Part shown: piece after piece, positions 21,632-33,035 of the stretch
Layout of the letters: every line of letters begins with the position of its first letter
Numbering within the stretch: position 1 is the stretch's first letter
Assembly: GCA_949825065.1 (NCBI GenBank)
Contig: OX463863.1
Location: 15,050,345-15,114,344, forward strand
Length of the DNA stretch: 64,000 bases
Origin: Odontocerum albicorne
Taxonomy: Eukaryota > Arthropoda > Insecta > Trichoptera > Odontoceridae
Direction of reading: 5' to 3'
Made by a program: the position numbers and the translations under genes
The notes under the pieces: generated by a model
The model's database searches: none
The model's input: the letters and a program-made list of their open reading frames with translations, nothing else
Told to the model about the DNA's origin: nothing

Positions 21632-21978
21632 AATACCTTGATGCATATCCTATTGCTTGAAGCAAATGGAAATGTACATAAAATTGAAGTAAAAAGGATG
21701 CTGAATTCTAAGGCTATTTATAATTTTTCAAAATCATTTTAGGTCTTGCCGGCAAGTCCCATAAAAAGACCTAAATTTTAAGAAATTAAAGTCCCAATAG
21801 TGATCTATTTTGAAGCCTTCAGGCTACTCTTATGTGTTAATCATTTCGTCGCCAATATTGCAAGATCACGTAACTTTCTTTATTTTTTGTCATCTCTTGT
21901 ATCATTGACATATTTTTGCATTAACACATATATTTATTTTCAACGCGGAACGCATTTATTCGTAACTGCAATACTATA

Positions 21979-23244
21979 CTTGGGAAAATGTAGGATGGTT
22001 CCTGTGACGTTTTAAACGTCATGCCTCAAAGGGATGGGGTAAAATAGTTTTTTTTTATAAATCTAATAGTTTTTTTATAAATCGAAAAATTGTTTATCTC
22101 TAAACTGACATTTTAATTCCTAATTTTCATTATACTGACTTTCTAATGTATTGTTTGATTTGTATCTATCTTTAAATAGGCCAAGATCCACTATGAATTA
22201 ACACATTCGCGACGGGTCGTTTTTTTGTCCATCTATATTGTGTAGCGGTGCCTAATTCACGATATGATGCAAAAAATATGTTTTAGAAAAAACGCCGTAA
22301 CTTTTTAACCAATCGTTATATTTCAAAATAACTTGAAGTCAGGTGTTAGAATACTTCACTCTACAATATTTTTTATTTTTAAACTTTACAGTGGTTCTCA
22401 AACTTTTTAAATATTTAAAAATAAATATATTCAAAAAAATATATGTACCTTTAGTATTTTAGCAAAATTAAAATATTATCTAATTTCAGTGATATTATGC
22501 CATACTTTTTTAGAAAATTTGAAAATATTGATCTGCGGTTCTCAATTATATATAATTTATTTAAACTAAGTCGTTTAAATGGAAAGACGTCGCGTCGTCG
22601 AAATCACGAAAAAATATTTCACACATGACATCCAGAGAATGCAGTGGTACTAAACTAAATCCTATTAAAAAATCGCATTTTTTTTAAATTACGTAAATAT
22701 TTACATATAATTTATAATTTTAATAATCTATTAAATGTTTGCCATGACATCTGTTGGATGAAATTGAAATATTTATCGCGGTAGACCGATTTTTTAGGGC
22801 CAAAGTGTCACATGGCAGAAGACGCACGGGTGCGTAACCCGCGACCACGTATGGAGACTCTGAAGACTCACCCATGCGTAACCCGCCGCGAATGAGTTAA
22901 TACTAATTACGAACATTTAATTTTATGTATAAAAAAATCGAAAATTCAATTATCGTATACCCCATCCCTAGCCAATGCAGACTAACGTAGTGACTTTTGG
23001 CAAACGTCACCAAATATTATTTAATTTTAACAAACTGCCACATTTTTGCTAATTTGTAATAAGATCTATAAATTTGTCATTATTGTTAGTTTTATGTAAT
23101 GTATTTACCTAAATAACTTACTATTTATTAGAATTGAGGCTTATATTAAAGTTGATAAAATAATTAAAATTACTGAATGTCGTTACAAGGTTAACTGAAG
23201 CAAATTTGTGAACTGTCATAGGAACCGTGCTACAATTTCTTAAG
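21979..23244. mobile_element. MITE family 2, copy 2, with a nested insertion
   Basis: The ends cttgggaaaatgtaggatgg and ttcttaag with TA borders match the family. The body is colinear with 14183-14757, but a 699-base block (22198-22896) is inserted in the middle. Confidence 0.85.
22202..22896. mobile_element. TTAA-flanked element nested in a MITE
   Basis: TTAA stands on each side (22198-22201, 22897-22900), and the uninterrupted MITE copies show the empty site. The ends acacattcgcgacgggt and acccgccgcgaatgagt are inverted repeats. No ORF is present. Target choice suggests piggyBac-type mobilisation. Confidence 0.85.
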
Positions 23245-23744
23245 TATAGTGACGTTTTTATTTTATCTCCCCTGTAAGATTTGGGCAATCCTATGTTAGG
23301 TACGTGTTCCTGCAGTATCGGTGACGATTTGCAATCCTATTTGCGTACGTATAGAAGATGGTCCAGTCATTCCGTTTAATATTATTGTGATTCGTGAAGT
23401 CACGATTGATCAATGAAGGGTGAGTTTATAATTATTTAATTAATAGTGCACAAAATAAATGAAGAAAATGGGATTTTAGACTATAATGCTCAAGGGTGAA
23501 ATTTTACGAATGCTTTGTATTAAAGGAAAGGGTGTTATACACATATTTCTCCAAAACATATTTGAAGGAATGAGATCTGCAAGTGATTTCAATATAGGTC
23601 GACTGAGAGACCACACTTCTGATACCCCAGGAAGGATATTTACATTTTTTTCAATATGATCTTACCAAGATAATCTGACGTCGAATGCCATCTCAAGAAA
23701 TTTATGTGAGTTGTGACGATGTAGTGTTATGACCACAATAAATA
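23245..23744. other. No gene seen
   Basis: About 500 A+T-rich bases with no recognisable coding or repeat structure. Confidence 0.4.
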
Positions 23745-23905
23745 TTAGCAAAGAGTTGTAGTTAATGATGAGGTGAAAGCCTTGAAACCGGCAGGGTTAT
23801 ATCGTTACATAAAGTGGAATAAACAGTGTTTGATAAAACGAATGACAATGTCTTGAAACCTCGACAGTGTTAATGCCTTAATTGTAAATAATATAGTTTA
23901 TAATG
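23745..23905 (+). mobile_element. Penelope-like element tail (copy 1)
   Basis: Carries gaggtgaaagccttgaaacc, gggttatatcgttacataaa and gtggaataaacagtgttt, followed by the reversed block ending gttaatgccttaatt. The same tail occurs at 36685-36905, 37075-37160, 53331-53465, 56927-57065 and 59735-59820. At 57230-57565 it is near a GIY-YIG coding segment, which identifies the family. Confidence 0.65.
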
Positions 23906-24123
23906 AATAAATGTAATTCGTAAAAAAACTTATCTATGGTTCTGCATAATTTACAGATGCCAAATTAATTTATATCCAAAAATTTGATTAGATGATCTAT
24001 GATCTTTCCAAGAGCAGATGCAGATATTCTGCTGGAATTACTGCCTGAAAGATATTTGCTACTGAAACAATTTTGAATATTTTCCACGACTAAAGAATTT
24101 TTCCTGTATTGAAAATGCAATGA

Positions 24124-24397
24124 CCAGTGTAAGAATATATCGTCGTTCTTCTGCGAAAAGCGTTAAGTCCATTTTTGCTTAAAATTACTTTTTGATGCCA
24201 TTTTACTTAAAGTAAAAATATCTACACATGGAAAAAACATTTATGTCCAAAAGTGATATGGTTTCGCTGTTATGAAAAGATAAAAAATCATATAACTTGA
24301 TTTTACATCGCCCTCCGAAACTTAAATTGCATTTATCTCAAAACTATATTTGGACTTAAACGCTTTTCGCAGAACAACGACGATATACACTTACTGG
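24124..24397. mobile_element. MITE with about 40-bp inverted ends (274 bp)
   Basis: The left end reads tatatcgtcgttcttctgcg then aaaagcgttaagtcc; the right end is the near-exact complement. The outer cca-gt/ac-tgg bases also pair. No ORF. It has no second copy in the window. Confidence 0.8.
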
Positions 24398-24959
24398 TTT
24401 CAGTGAAGGAGTTTTATTGAAAAATAACAAGAAATGTTATCTAATCCTGGCAAAAAAATCATTCCGGTTGGATAAAATCATAGTAATTTAGTTTTCTGTG
24501 TAAAGCGCATTTAGAAGTTGGTTATCAATTTTGAGAATGTAAGTATGTATCTGATGAAGAAGTATTCATTTTGTTGAAAAAAGTATGGAACCAAAGCTTT
24601 TGTTTGATATTCTGTGGGAACGTGTCAAACAGACCGCTGTCAAATTGGAATTTTCGGGGAGAGAAAATGACGAAACTTTCCATCCAGTTTTCTTTATTTA
24701 GTAAGGAACTGTTTTGTGTCTGTATTTAGCGAAGAAGAAGAAAATTTGTCTATTTTATGTTATTTTTATATGAATAATATAACTTATTTAGAAACTAAGT
24801 TGCATAAAAGCACCTTTCACCCCACTATAGGGTCTGTAAGTTGAAAGAGCGGGAATTTTTAGAGGAATCAAAGAATGAGCCATCGGGTCGTGCAACTTAT
24901 GATTGAGCGTCATGACTCCCATGATAGCCTCTGACGACCCCTCTATCCATCCCTGCACT
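24398..24959. other. No gene recognised
   Basis: About 560 A+T-rich bases. No motif, tandem array or RNA gene is recognised. Confidence 0.4.
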
Positions 24960-25365
24960 TTACGACTCGAAGGGCAGCTGTTAAGGGTAGTCCAGTAGCA
25001 CCTGTCACTTGGTCAGTCCAACACATTGAGATCCATCCTATTGTGCACCGTCCTTCCACACCTCCAGTAACCACAAACCTCTTCAAATTGTCTCCTTAGC
25101 CATGAGCAATGTGCTCAAAGAATCGAAAAACTCGTCGAAGGCATATTGTCGAAAATCTGTCAGTGATTCTCACAGTTCTTCGAAAATAGAGACATTAGTT
25201 TACCTTACTGTCTATGGAACTCGTAACCTCTTTCTCCAGCACTACATTACAAATGCATCTATTCTACGTCTCTCGCTTGCTTTCAGAGTCCAAGTCTCCG
25301 CACCGTACATGAATATAGCGAAGACGAGAGACATAACTAAGCGCATTTTCGTCGTGATTATTTAT
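24960..25365 (-). pseudogene. Non-LTR retrotransposon ORF2 C-terminal relic
   Basis: The minus strand reads MRLVMSLVFAIFMYGAETW, TLKASERRRIDAFVM, then a broken TNVSIFEEL and STLLMAKETI. This is the common insect RTE/CR1-like C-terminal layout (LVKSLVFSIFLYGAETW ... RIDAFEMWCWRR). It has stops and frameshifts and no palm. Confidence 0.75.
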
Positions 25366-25439
25366 TATAGAGATTATGACAATTTTATACATGGTACGTC
25401 TGGTTGATTTCTTGTTATATATCAATTCTCAATTACCTT

Positions 25440-25510
25440 CTGCCTCGACGACTGACCTTAACTAACTTAACCGACGACTGATCTTAACTAACTTAACCGA
25501 TGACTGACCT
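25440..25510. repeat. Short direct repeat cgacgactgaccttaactaa
   Basis: Three imperfect tandem copies of about 30 bases (cgacgactgaYcttaactaacttaac). It is not telomeric repeat. Confidence 0.7.
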
Positions 25511-25767
25511 GTCGACCGTTGTAACAATTTTTTTCACACTCAAGTATATCACCGTAGAAGAAGTCCATTTGGATAGTTTTTTCTTTGTCACTGTACAACA
25601 TTGTGGGTGTCTCTGAGATCGAACTACATTGATTGCGTGCTCTATAAAATAAAGCAATGCATTCAAGAAGGTGTTGGAAGTTACCTACCAACAAACAAGC
25701 TAGCTATGCATCAGCAAACTAGACGCCAGCTTTGGTGGTATATAGTGGGTGGAAGTTTTTTATAATA

Positions 25768-26345
25768 CAGGGTTCGTTTTATGTTCCAACCCGATTTTGT
25801 TTGGCCGTCATTTTGATTTGGCTGTCACTTGTCAGTTCATATTTGACAGTCGTCGTTATAGTTCGGAAATGCTAGGATGAGTCCTGTGACAGCTCACAAA
25901 TTTGTCCCGATACAATCTTGTAACGATGTTCAGTAATTTTAATTATTTTATCAACTTTAATATAAGCCTCAATTCTAATAAGTAGCAAGTTATTTTGGTA
26001 AATACATTACATAAGGTTGTATTGGGGCAAATTTGTGAGCTATCACAAGATTCATCCTAGAATTTCCGAACTATAAACATTTATTATGGAGCATCTAACT
26101 CCGCAACAACGTGTTGAAGTTATTAAACATTTTATTTAAATAATTGTGAAACGCGAAGAAAATTGCGTGTTTTTTTCGGTTTAAATCATATGCCAAGCAA
26201 GTCAACCATTCAGCGTGTTATGAATCATTTTGAAAATTTGCGTCCACTGGGAGATAAAGCGAAATCTGGGCGACAATGTAGCCAACGTACGCTAGAAAAT
26301 ATTGATGCTGTGAGTATAAAAGTCCGTAGTACTCTTGAATAAGAT
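25768..26345 (+). mobile_element. DUF4817-type DNA transposon, 5' part (copy A)
   Basis: The left end cagggttcgttttatgttcc lies beside TA and matches the left end at 52625. A MITE occupies 25859-26073. The coding start MEHLTPQQRVEVIKHF follows at 26086, then a stop, and in another frame NHMPSKSTIQRVMNHFEN and CSQRTLENIDAV, the helix-turn-helix part of DUF4817-type transposases. The catalytic part is missing; the copy stops near 26345. Confidence 0.8.
25859..26073. mobile_element. MITE family 1, copy 2
   Basis: Ends tagttcggaaatgctagga and complement, TA duplicated (25857-25858, 26074-26075). It is inserted in the 5' untranslated part of the DUF4817-type element; the relative at 53220-53328 shows the uninterrupted sequence. 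Confidence 0.9.
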
Positions 26346-26689
26346 TTATTTTTAAACTTAATAAACGAGGCAAAAATTAAATGAAATTTTAAATTTATTA
26401 AGGGTCCGTAGCAATTTAACCAGATGCCAAAGGTTCCATCAATGAAAAACTTTGGGGACGGCAAAGTTAATAGATTTCTTTATCTATCAGTCCTTATCCT
26501 ACTTAACTGGACGGCTAAAATACGTGCAACCGGCGTGAAAAAGCCAACTTGCGAATTATTTTAAAAATGTTAGAAATTAAAGATTTCCCATCAGAAAAAT
26601 CGATTGTTTATTTTGTGTCTAGTTAAATTATATACATTATTTAGAAATGGGATAAAATCAGTGATAAAGTGTTCATTCCTATGTAATCA

Positions 26690-26985
26690 ATGGTCCTTTC
26701 TCTCTCTCTCTCTCTCTCTTTGAATAATGGCCGTGAACTCCTATATATGAAGGAGTATACGCCAGTGTCGAGTGATGAGGTCCTTTCTATATGTAGGAGT
26801 TCTCTCTCTCTCTTTGAATAATGGCCGTGAACTCCTATATATGGAGGAGTATACGCCAGTGTCCAGTGATGAAATATGTAAGAGTTAACAGGCATTCTCT
26901 CTCTCTCTTTGAATAATGGCCGTGAACTCCTATATATGGAGGAGTATACGCCAGTGTCCAGTGATGTGTTAACAGGCATTATTCA
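26690..26985. repeat. Tandem units of the gtatacgccagtgtc repeat with (tc)n
   Basis: Three imperfect units, each a (tc)n run, tttgaataatggccgtgaac, tcctatatatggaggag, tatacgccagtgtccag. It is the reverse complement of the module at 13345-13530. A further forward copy is at about 27050-27110. Confidence 0.85.
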
Positions 26986-27275
26986 AGAAGAAAAAGTAAT
27001 CTATGGTTTAGAAAGATATTAACAAATATCTGAGCAGGAAACATTCTTGACACTGGCGTATACTCCTTCATATATAAGAGTTGACATCTATGATTCAAGA
27101 CGAAGATAATTTTTATCTGTGATAAGAACTACTACAGAACAGTACCGTTAATCGTGATATGCTTTCTTGACAAATGCCTTCAATTTCTTTATATCGCCAT
27201 GCCTTCAATTTCTTTATATCGCCAGTTGAAAAGCAATGATCGTGTCTGATGAGAAATATCGATCTTAGAATAAAC

Positions 27276-27335
27276 AAACTTTCCGGTGAGTCAAATGAAT
27301 TGTGTGCCTCTCTTGCAAAACTCTATGATCCAATA
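27276..27335 (+). promoter_or_regulatory. Truncated copy of the zinc-finger gene leader
   Basis: aaactttccggtgagtc followed directly by ttgtgtgcctctcttgcaa. The middle of the block seen at 13598-13716 is deleted. No exon 1 follows; LINE sequence begins at about 27345. It shows that another gene copy once stood here. Confidence 0.5.
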
Positions 27336-27344
27336 TAAGTATTC

Positions 27345-27505
27345 AGTCACGCGTATGGACTCATATATGCAGATGATATGGTTATGCTTGCTGGGAATGA
27401 AGGTGATTTAAGAGATATGATAAGTGGGCTATATGAGGGATGTCTAGTGAAAGGGTTGGAAATGAATGTAGCGAAATCAAAGGTTATGGTTATAGAACGG
27501 AGCGT
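27345..27505 (+). pseudogene. RTE-like reverse transcriptase palm fragment (YADD)
   Basis: The frame YGLIYADDMVMLAGNEGDL, then LEMNVAKSKVMVIERSV and a stop, is the RT motif with the catalytic Asp pair (YADD) and the following MNVxKSKVM helix of insect RTE/CR1-like elements. Downstream + strand pieces of the same protein are at 28150-28410, 29785-29835 and 30110-30345. Confidence 0.85.
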
Positions 27506-27710
27506 GTGGTAAAACGTGTGTGCGATGTATGGGTTAACTCAGGAAAAACGAGCAGGTTGTCTAGGCAGTATGTGTACGTGTTATGGGCGAATTTGAGAGA
27601 AGGGATACCGAAAGAAAGATAACGACAGAAACAAGGTAAATGGGGCACTTAATATTTTATATAATATCCGCGAAATATCAACAGTAGCAAAAATGACAAA
27701 ACGTGTATTG

Positions 27711-27880
27711 CAGTGCTTCCCAAAGTGGGTGATACCGTTCCCTGGAAGGCGTTGGAACGATTCAGTGGGACGGTAATGTAGCCTCGGGTGATATTGAGGG
27801 GCGTTGGAAGCATATAGATAGAAATTTTGAAAAACCGTTCGTACAACTTTCGTTTGTGGTGTAACGTAAGGGAAGATACG
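27711..27880. mobile_element. hAT-type end fragment
   Basis: Starts cagtgcttcccaaagtgggt and repeats gggcgttggaa-type motifs, as hAT element ends do. No second end is found. Confidence 0.45.
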
Positions 27881-28149
27881 TATTTTATGTGTATCATTTT
27901 TGTCTCGTCCGTTTTTAACAGTTGGTCTGCTGGAATTGAGATCACCTTTGCATAAATAAACGATTTTAATTATCTTATGTTAGGTACAAATGAGTCCCTG
28001 TAACATAAATTTGGCTAACTTCACTTTTGATTAAAATTTACATTTAGCTGTAATTTTAAATTAATTTATCTATGCAAGATAAAGTCTCCTGTAAGATGAT
28101 GAAGAAAAAGGTGGAGGCATTTTGTTTTTCTGATCAATTGAATACATCT

Positions 28150-28410
28150 CAGAGACATTTATTTATGATCTGAGAGTGAATGTTGCAAAATCCAAAGTAA
28201 TGTGGGGGAAAATGTAAATGCGGTATATGGGGGAAAGTGTAAATTTGGTATATGGGGAAAAAATTAAAGATTGGAGCAAGTCGAGGAATTCTGCTATTTT
28301 GGTAGTATGTTCTCAGATGGCGGAAGAGTTAAGAGGGATATTGCACGATGTGTAGTGATAGAAAACAAAATCAATGTGGCACTTGAACATATATCAAGTA
28401 AATAATTTAT
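28150..28410 (+). pseudogene. RTE-like RT connection fragment
   Basis: Reads LRVNVAKSKVM-like sequence, then EQVEEFCYFGSMFSDGGRV KRDIARC and INVALEHISS. This is the region after the palm (VEEFxYLGSxxxxDGxxxxDIxxR). A related fragment is at 34985-35095 and, reversed, at 31865-32215. Confidence 0.8.
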
Positions 28411-28574
28411 ATTCGGAGTGTCGTGTCGGTCCGATTTCAGGACACCTTACTCCTTCATCTGATATTGTGAAACGGACTTGGGTTGGTTATTTTGGATGTT
28501 TGGGCGGTGGTGTAAAACTTTATAGAGATTAAAGGATAGAATATTAATGTTATAACATATATATACATTACATA

Positions 28575-29737
28575 TTAATATACTTATATTTTTATATTTA
28601 ATTAAGGATGAATGTGATTAATATACTTATATTTTTATATGTGATTAAGGATGAATGGGATTAATATACTTATATTTTTATATGTGATTAAGGATGAGTG
28701 TGATTAATATACTTATATTTTTATATGTGATTGAGGATGAATGTGATAAATATACTTATATTTTTATATGTGGTTAAGGATGAATGTGATTAATATACTT
28801 ATATTTTTATATGTGGTTAAGGATGAATGTGATTTATATACTTATATTTTTATATGTGATTGAGGATGAATGTGATTAATATACTTATATTTTTATATGT
28901 GATTAAGGATGAATGTGATTAATATACTTATATTTTTATATGTGATAAAGGATGAATGTGATTAATATACTTATATTTTTATATGTGATTAAGGATGAAT
29001 GTGATTAATATACTTATATTTTTATATGTGATTAAGGAAGAATGTGATTAATATACTTATATTTTTATATGTGATTAAGGATGAATGTGATTAATATACT
29101 TATATATTTATATGTGATTAAGGATGAATGTGATTAATATACTTATATTTTTATATGTGATTGAGGATGAATGTGATTAATATACATATATTTTTATATG
29201 TGATTAAGGATGAATGTGATTAATACACTTATATTTTTATATGTGATTAAGGATGAATGTGATTAATATACTTATATTTTTATATGTGGTTAAGGATGAA
29301 TGTGATTAATATACTTATATTTTTATATGTGATTGATGTACTTATATTTTTATATGTGATTGAGGATGAATGTGATTAATATACTTATATATTTATATGT
29401 GATTAAGGATGAATGTTATTAATATACTTATATTTTTATATGTGATTGAGGATGAATGTGATTAATATACATATATTTTTATATGTGATAGGATGAATGT
29501 GATTAATATACTTATATTTTTATATGTGATTAAGGATGAATGTGATTAATATACTTATATTTTTATATGTGGTTAAGGATGAATGTGATTAATATACTTA
29601 TATTTTTATATGTGATTAAGGATGAATGTGATTAATGTACTTATATTTTTATATGTGATTGAGGATGAATGTGATTAATATACTTATATTTTTATGTGAT
29701 TAAGGATGAATGTGATTAATATACTTATATTTTTATA
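28575..29737. repeat. 43-bp minisatellite, about 27 copies
   Basis: The unit is attaatatacttatattttt, atatgtgattaaggatgaat, gtg. Copies differ by single bases and a few short deletions. The 20-base piece gtgattaaggatgaatgtga also occurs at 30128-30147 inside the RT C-terminus downstream (coding VIKDECD), so the array seems to have grown from the retrotransposon sequence. Confidence 0.95.
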
Positions 29738-29784
29738 AACATACATATGTATTTGAACTAGACAGTATCAAACTCTGCTAAGAT

Positions 29785-29835
29785 GACAGTCCACAATAGT
29801 GTTTTGGTGCCAACTTTAATGTATAGGAGTGATAC
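29785..29835 (+). pseudogene. RT fragment VHNSVLVPTLMYRSDT
   Basis: This short piece corresponds to the NxVLVPTLMYGSETW motif of the same RTE-like protein. A stop follows at once. Confidence 0.6.
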
Positions 29836-29889
29836 GTGAATGTGAAATAACACTAGTAAAAATGCATCTCTTCTCTCTGGCTCCATCCC

Positions 29890-30068
29890 AACTCACTGTC
29901 TACGAAGACTGTTGGGGTCAGCTCTCCTCGTCCTCAGGTTGTATGCTCTTCTGTCCCGGACTACGTCCCCCAGGCCGTGCCTCTGCATTAGGTTATCTTT
30001 TTGCACCACCCATGAATTCTTTGGTCTTCCTCTGGTTGTTATTCGAGGCAGATCCATGGAGATTGTAA
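29890..30068 (-). pseudogene. LINE ORF2 C-terminal tail (other family, minus strand)
   Basis: The minus strand gives LPRITTRGRPKNSWVVQKDN, then HGLGDVVRDRRAY and TRRADPN, the usual GRPxxxW ... RRADP end of insect LINE ORF2 proteins. It is inserted within the + strand RTE-like relic. Confidence 0.75.
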
Positions 30069-30109
30069 ACATGCATGCATTGAGATAAATACATGGAGTG
30101 ACCATGTAT

Positions 30110-30345
30110 GATAGAATATGAACTGAAGTGATTAAGGATGAATGTGACTTTGAGGTTGATTTGTTAAGTAAGGTGAAGAAGAACACACTGAGATGGTTTA
30201 AACATGTGGAACGAATGGATAAAGAAAGTCTAACAAAACAATTATGTAGTGCAGATGTGAGAGGAAGTATGATTAGATCAAGTGAATGCAATTCTGAAAA
30301 AAGAAAAAAAGTAGAATGTCAGAGAAATCGTAGTATGAGGTGATG
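30110..30345 (+). pseudogene. RTE-like ORF2 C-terminus
   Basis: VIKDECDFEVDLLSKVKKN, then TLRWFKHVERMDKESLTKQ and SADVRGS: the LRWFGHVERM motif close to the end of RTE/CR1-like ORF2. The match to the 43-bp repeat lies at its start. Confidence 0.8.
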
Positions 30346-30509
30346 TATGAATATAGAAGATGTATGGATATGTGTGTCGAGATATGAAAGTATTGCACTC
30401 TCTCCTCTCTGCTTTCCCTGACAGATAATGGCATGATGGTATGTATGTTAAATAATTTTTTCTCCCCTATATACAATTCAATATAAACAATAAAAAAGTT
30501 GACTCAAAC

Positions 30510-31647
30510 AATTCATCTTCACTCTTCGCCAACACTACCATGTTATCTTCATACAGCAATCTGCATATATTCCCATTGTATTCGTTCCTATTGTATTTAT
30601 ATTGAATAAAACAATTCATCTTCACTCTTCGCCAACACTACCATGTCATCTTCATACAGCAATCTGCATATATTCCCATTGTATTCAGTCCTATTGTATT
30701 TATATTGAATAAAACAATTCATCTTCACTCTTCGCCAACACTACCATGTCATCTTCATACAGCAATCTGCATATATTCCCATTGTATTCGGTCCTATTGT
30801 ATTTATATTGAATAAAACAATTCATCTTCACTCTTCGCCAACACTACCATGTCATCTTCATACAACAATCTGCATATATTCCCATTGTATTCGGTCCTAT
30901 TGTATTTATATTGAATAAAACAATTCATCTTCACTCTTCGCCAACACTACCATGTCATCTTCATACAGCAATCTGCATATATTCCCATTGTATTCGGTCC
31001 TATTGTATTTATATTGAATAAAACAATTCATCTTCACTCTTCGCCAACACTACCATGTCATCTTCATACAGCAATCTGCATACATTCCCATTGTATTCGG
31101 TCCTATTGTATTTATATTGAATAAAACAATTCATCTTCACTCTTCGCCAACACTACCATGTCATCTTCATACAGCAATCTGCATATATTCCCATTGTATT
31201 CGGTCCTATTGTATTTATATTGAATAAAACAATTCTTCTTCACTCTTCGCCAACACTACCATGTCATCTTCATACAGCAATCTGCATACATTCCCATTGT
31301 ATTCGGTCCTATTGTATTTATATTGAATAAAACAATTCATCTTCACTCTTCGCCAACACTACCATGTCATCTTCATACAGCAATCTGCATATATTCCCAT
31401 TGTATTCGGTCCTATTGTATTTATATTGAATAAAACAATTCATCTTCACTCTTCGCCAACACTACCATGTCATCTTCATACAGCAATCTGCATATATTCC
31501 CATTGTATTCGGTCCTATTGTATTTATATTGAATAAAACAATTCTTCTTCACTCTTCGCCAACACTACCATGTCATCTTCATACAGCAATCTGCATACAT
31601 TCCCATTGTATTCGGTCCTATTGTATTTATATTGAATAAAACAATTC
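30510..31647. repeat. 103-bp minisatellite, about 11 copies
   Basis: The unit runs from aattcatcttcactcttcgc to attgtatttatattgaataa plus aac. The copies are almost identical (one to three changes each), so the array is young. On the minus strand each unit encodes CRLLYEDDMVVLAKSEDEL, the RT catalytic box (YxDD) of a retrotransposon; a minus-strand RT relic follows at 31865-32215. Confidence 0.95.
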
Positions 31648-31649
31648 AA

Positions 31650-31800
31650 TGCTAGACTTTGTCGGCTTTAATTGTTCAGTGGTTAAGTTGTTTGGCCCAT
31701 GAACCAAGGATCCCGGGTTCGATTTCTAGTCACACTATTTTCCACTGTGATTCCGGGCTGGTATGTCCAAACAGAGATTAAATAATCACTTGTCCATCTA
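31650..31800 (+). repeat. SINE-like element with tRNA-type promoter boxes (copy 1)
   Basis: ttgttcagtggttaag resembles an A box and gggttcgatttc a B box of a tRNA-derived pol III promoter, about 35 bases apart. A second copy is at 32885-33035 with the same flank tatttatattgaataaaa. No CCA or cloverleaf; not a working tRNA. Confidence 0.5.
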
Positions 31801-31864
31801 TCACCAAACAAGCATTATGTAATACATTTTCTGTCTATCAATATATTTAAATAGTATTTATTCG

Positions 31865-32215
31865 GCTCCTTTCAGTCTTTTCCCCATCCACGTTTCACTC
31901 CCATACATCAAAGTTAGCACCAAAATACTATTTTGGACTATTATCTTAGCAGATTATGATACCGTCCTGTTTGAGTTTATATGTAATAGTGCCTCATTGA
32001 CTTGACTTGTTTTCTAATGCTGCACGTCATTTGATATCCCTCTTAACTCTTCCTGTGATCATGTGAGAACATACTCGTATGATAGTACTACCCAAACAGC
32101 AGAACTCCTCAACTTTTTGCAATCTTTCACTATTCAACCATATATCGCATTTATTTTTCCATTTACACGTTTATATCACCATTACTTTGGATTTTGAAAC
32201 ATTCATTTTTAAATC
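31865..32215 (-). pseudogene. RTE-like RT relic, minus strand
   Basis: Minus-strand pieces VEEFCCLGSTI, GRVKRDI and VQNSILVLTLMYGSETW follow the same order as in the + strand relic at 28150-29835. Stops are frequent. Confidence 0.75.
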
Positions 32216-32241
32216 TTTCTCTCATATAATTTACTTATTAA

Positions 32242-32846
32242 CCTTTCCCTTCCTGTGCTAAAAAAATCCTCGCGTTCCGGTGCTGGGTATTCAATACACA
32301 TGTAAAAATTAACGATTTAAAATCGGAAAAATAGGAATATTCATAGCCAATCGCTTAAATTATTAAAATTTTAAGTCAAAAGGGATAATAATTGAAATTT
32401 AATTGCTGAAAACATGAAAAAACATCGGCCGACATTCACAAAACGAGTGAAGAGACCACCTCAAACGGATGCCCAAAAGCTACTGAAGGGAGAGAAGCGA
32501 GCGAACTGAGATTCTATTTCTTGCGTTCCCATACACCGAAGTAGAGTGGGAGTGAGACGTGAATAGCGTCGCCTCCTCACCCATAGCAGTTTTTAAGAAT
32601 GAATATACCTACGTCACTCACTGGCACACGTTTGATTGTATTGGTGAATTTATTCCCGATTTTCACAAAATATATCTGATGTGGCCGATAAAGCTAAATA
32701 TTATTAATATTATTTTTTTTCATTCAATGCGTAAATGTATTACGGAGGTATACCTAAAATCTGAACCCAGTATTTATTATATTTATAGAGATATTAAAGT
32801 TTGTAGAAGCAATGTGTACTAGTTACACATCACAGGGAAGGAAGGG
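32242..32846. mobile_element. TTAA-flanked element, family 2 (605 bp)
   Basis: TTAA at 32238-32241 and 32847-32850; ends cctttcccttcctgtg and cacagggaaggaaggg are inverted repeats. The interior (aagctactgaagggagagaa region) is shared with 37164-37795 and 54028-54388. No transposase. Confidence 0.85.
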
Positions 32847-32884
32847 TTAAACTCTACAATTCACTAATTATATTTATATTGAAT

Positions 32885-33035
32885 AAAAAAATTCAATGTT
32901 AAAATTTGTCGGCTTTTATCGTTCAGTGTTTAAATTGTTTGGCACATGAACAAAGAGTCCCGGATTTGATTCCTGGTCACACTATTTTCCACTGTGATTC
33001 TGGGCTGGTATGATTGAGTATACCCAAAATATTCT
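32885..33035 (+). repeat. SINE-like element (copy 2)
   Basis: Same layout as 31650-31800, more diverged (B box gatttgattcc). It follows the TTAA element directly. Confidence 0.45.

Noticed and set aside
25440..25510. Telomere-like ttaacc repeats
   Set aside because: Only a 30-base unit with scattered cttaac; no (TTAGG)n or its complement.
29829..30068. 79-codon plus-strand ORF
   Set aside because: It is antisense to a LINE C-terminus (HGLGDVV, TRRADPN) on the minus strand.
28575..31647. CRISPR-like appearance of regular repeats
   Set aside because: The units are directly joined with no unique spacers, and the DNA is eukaryotic. They are minisatellites.
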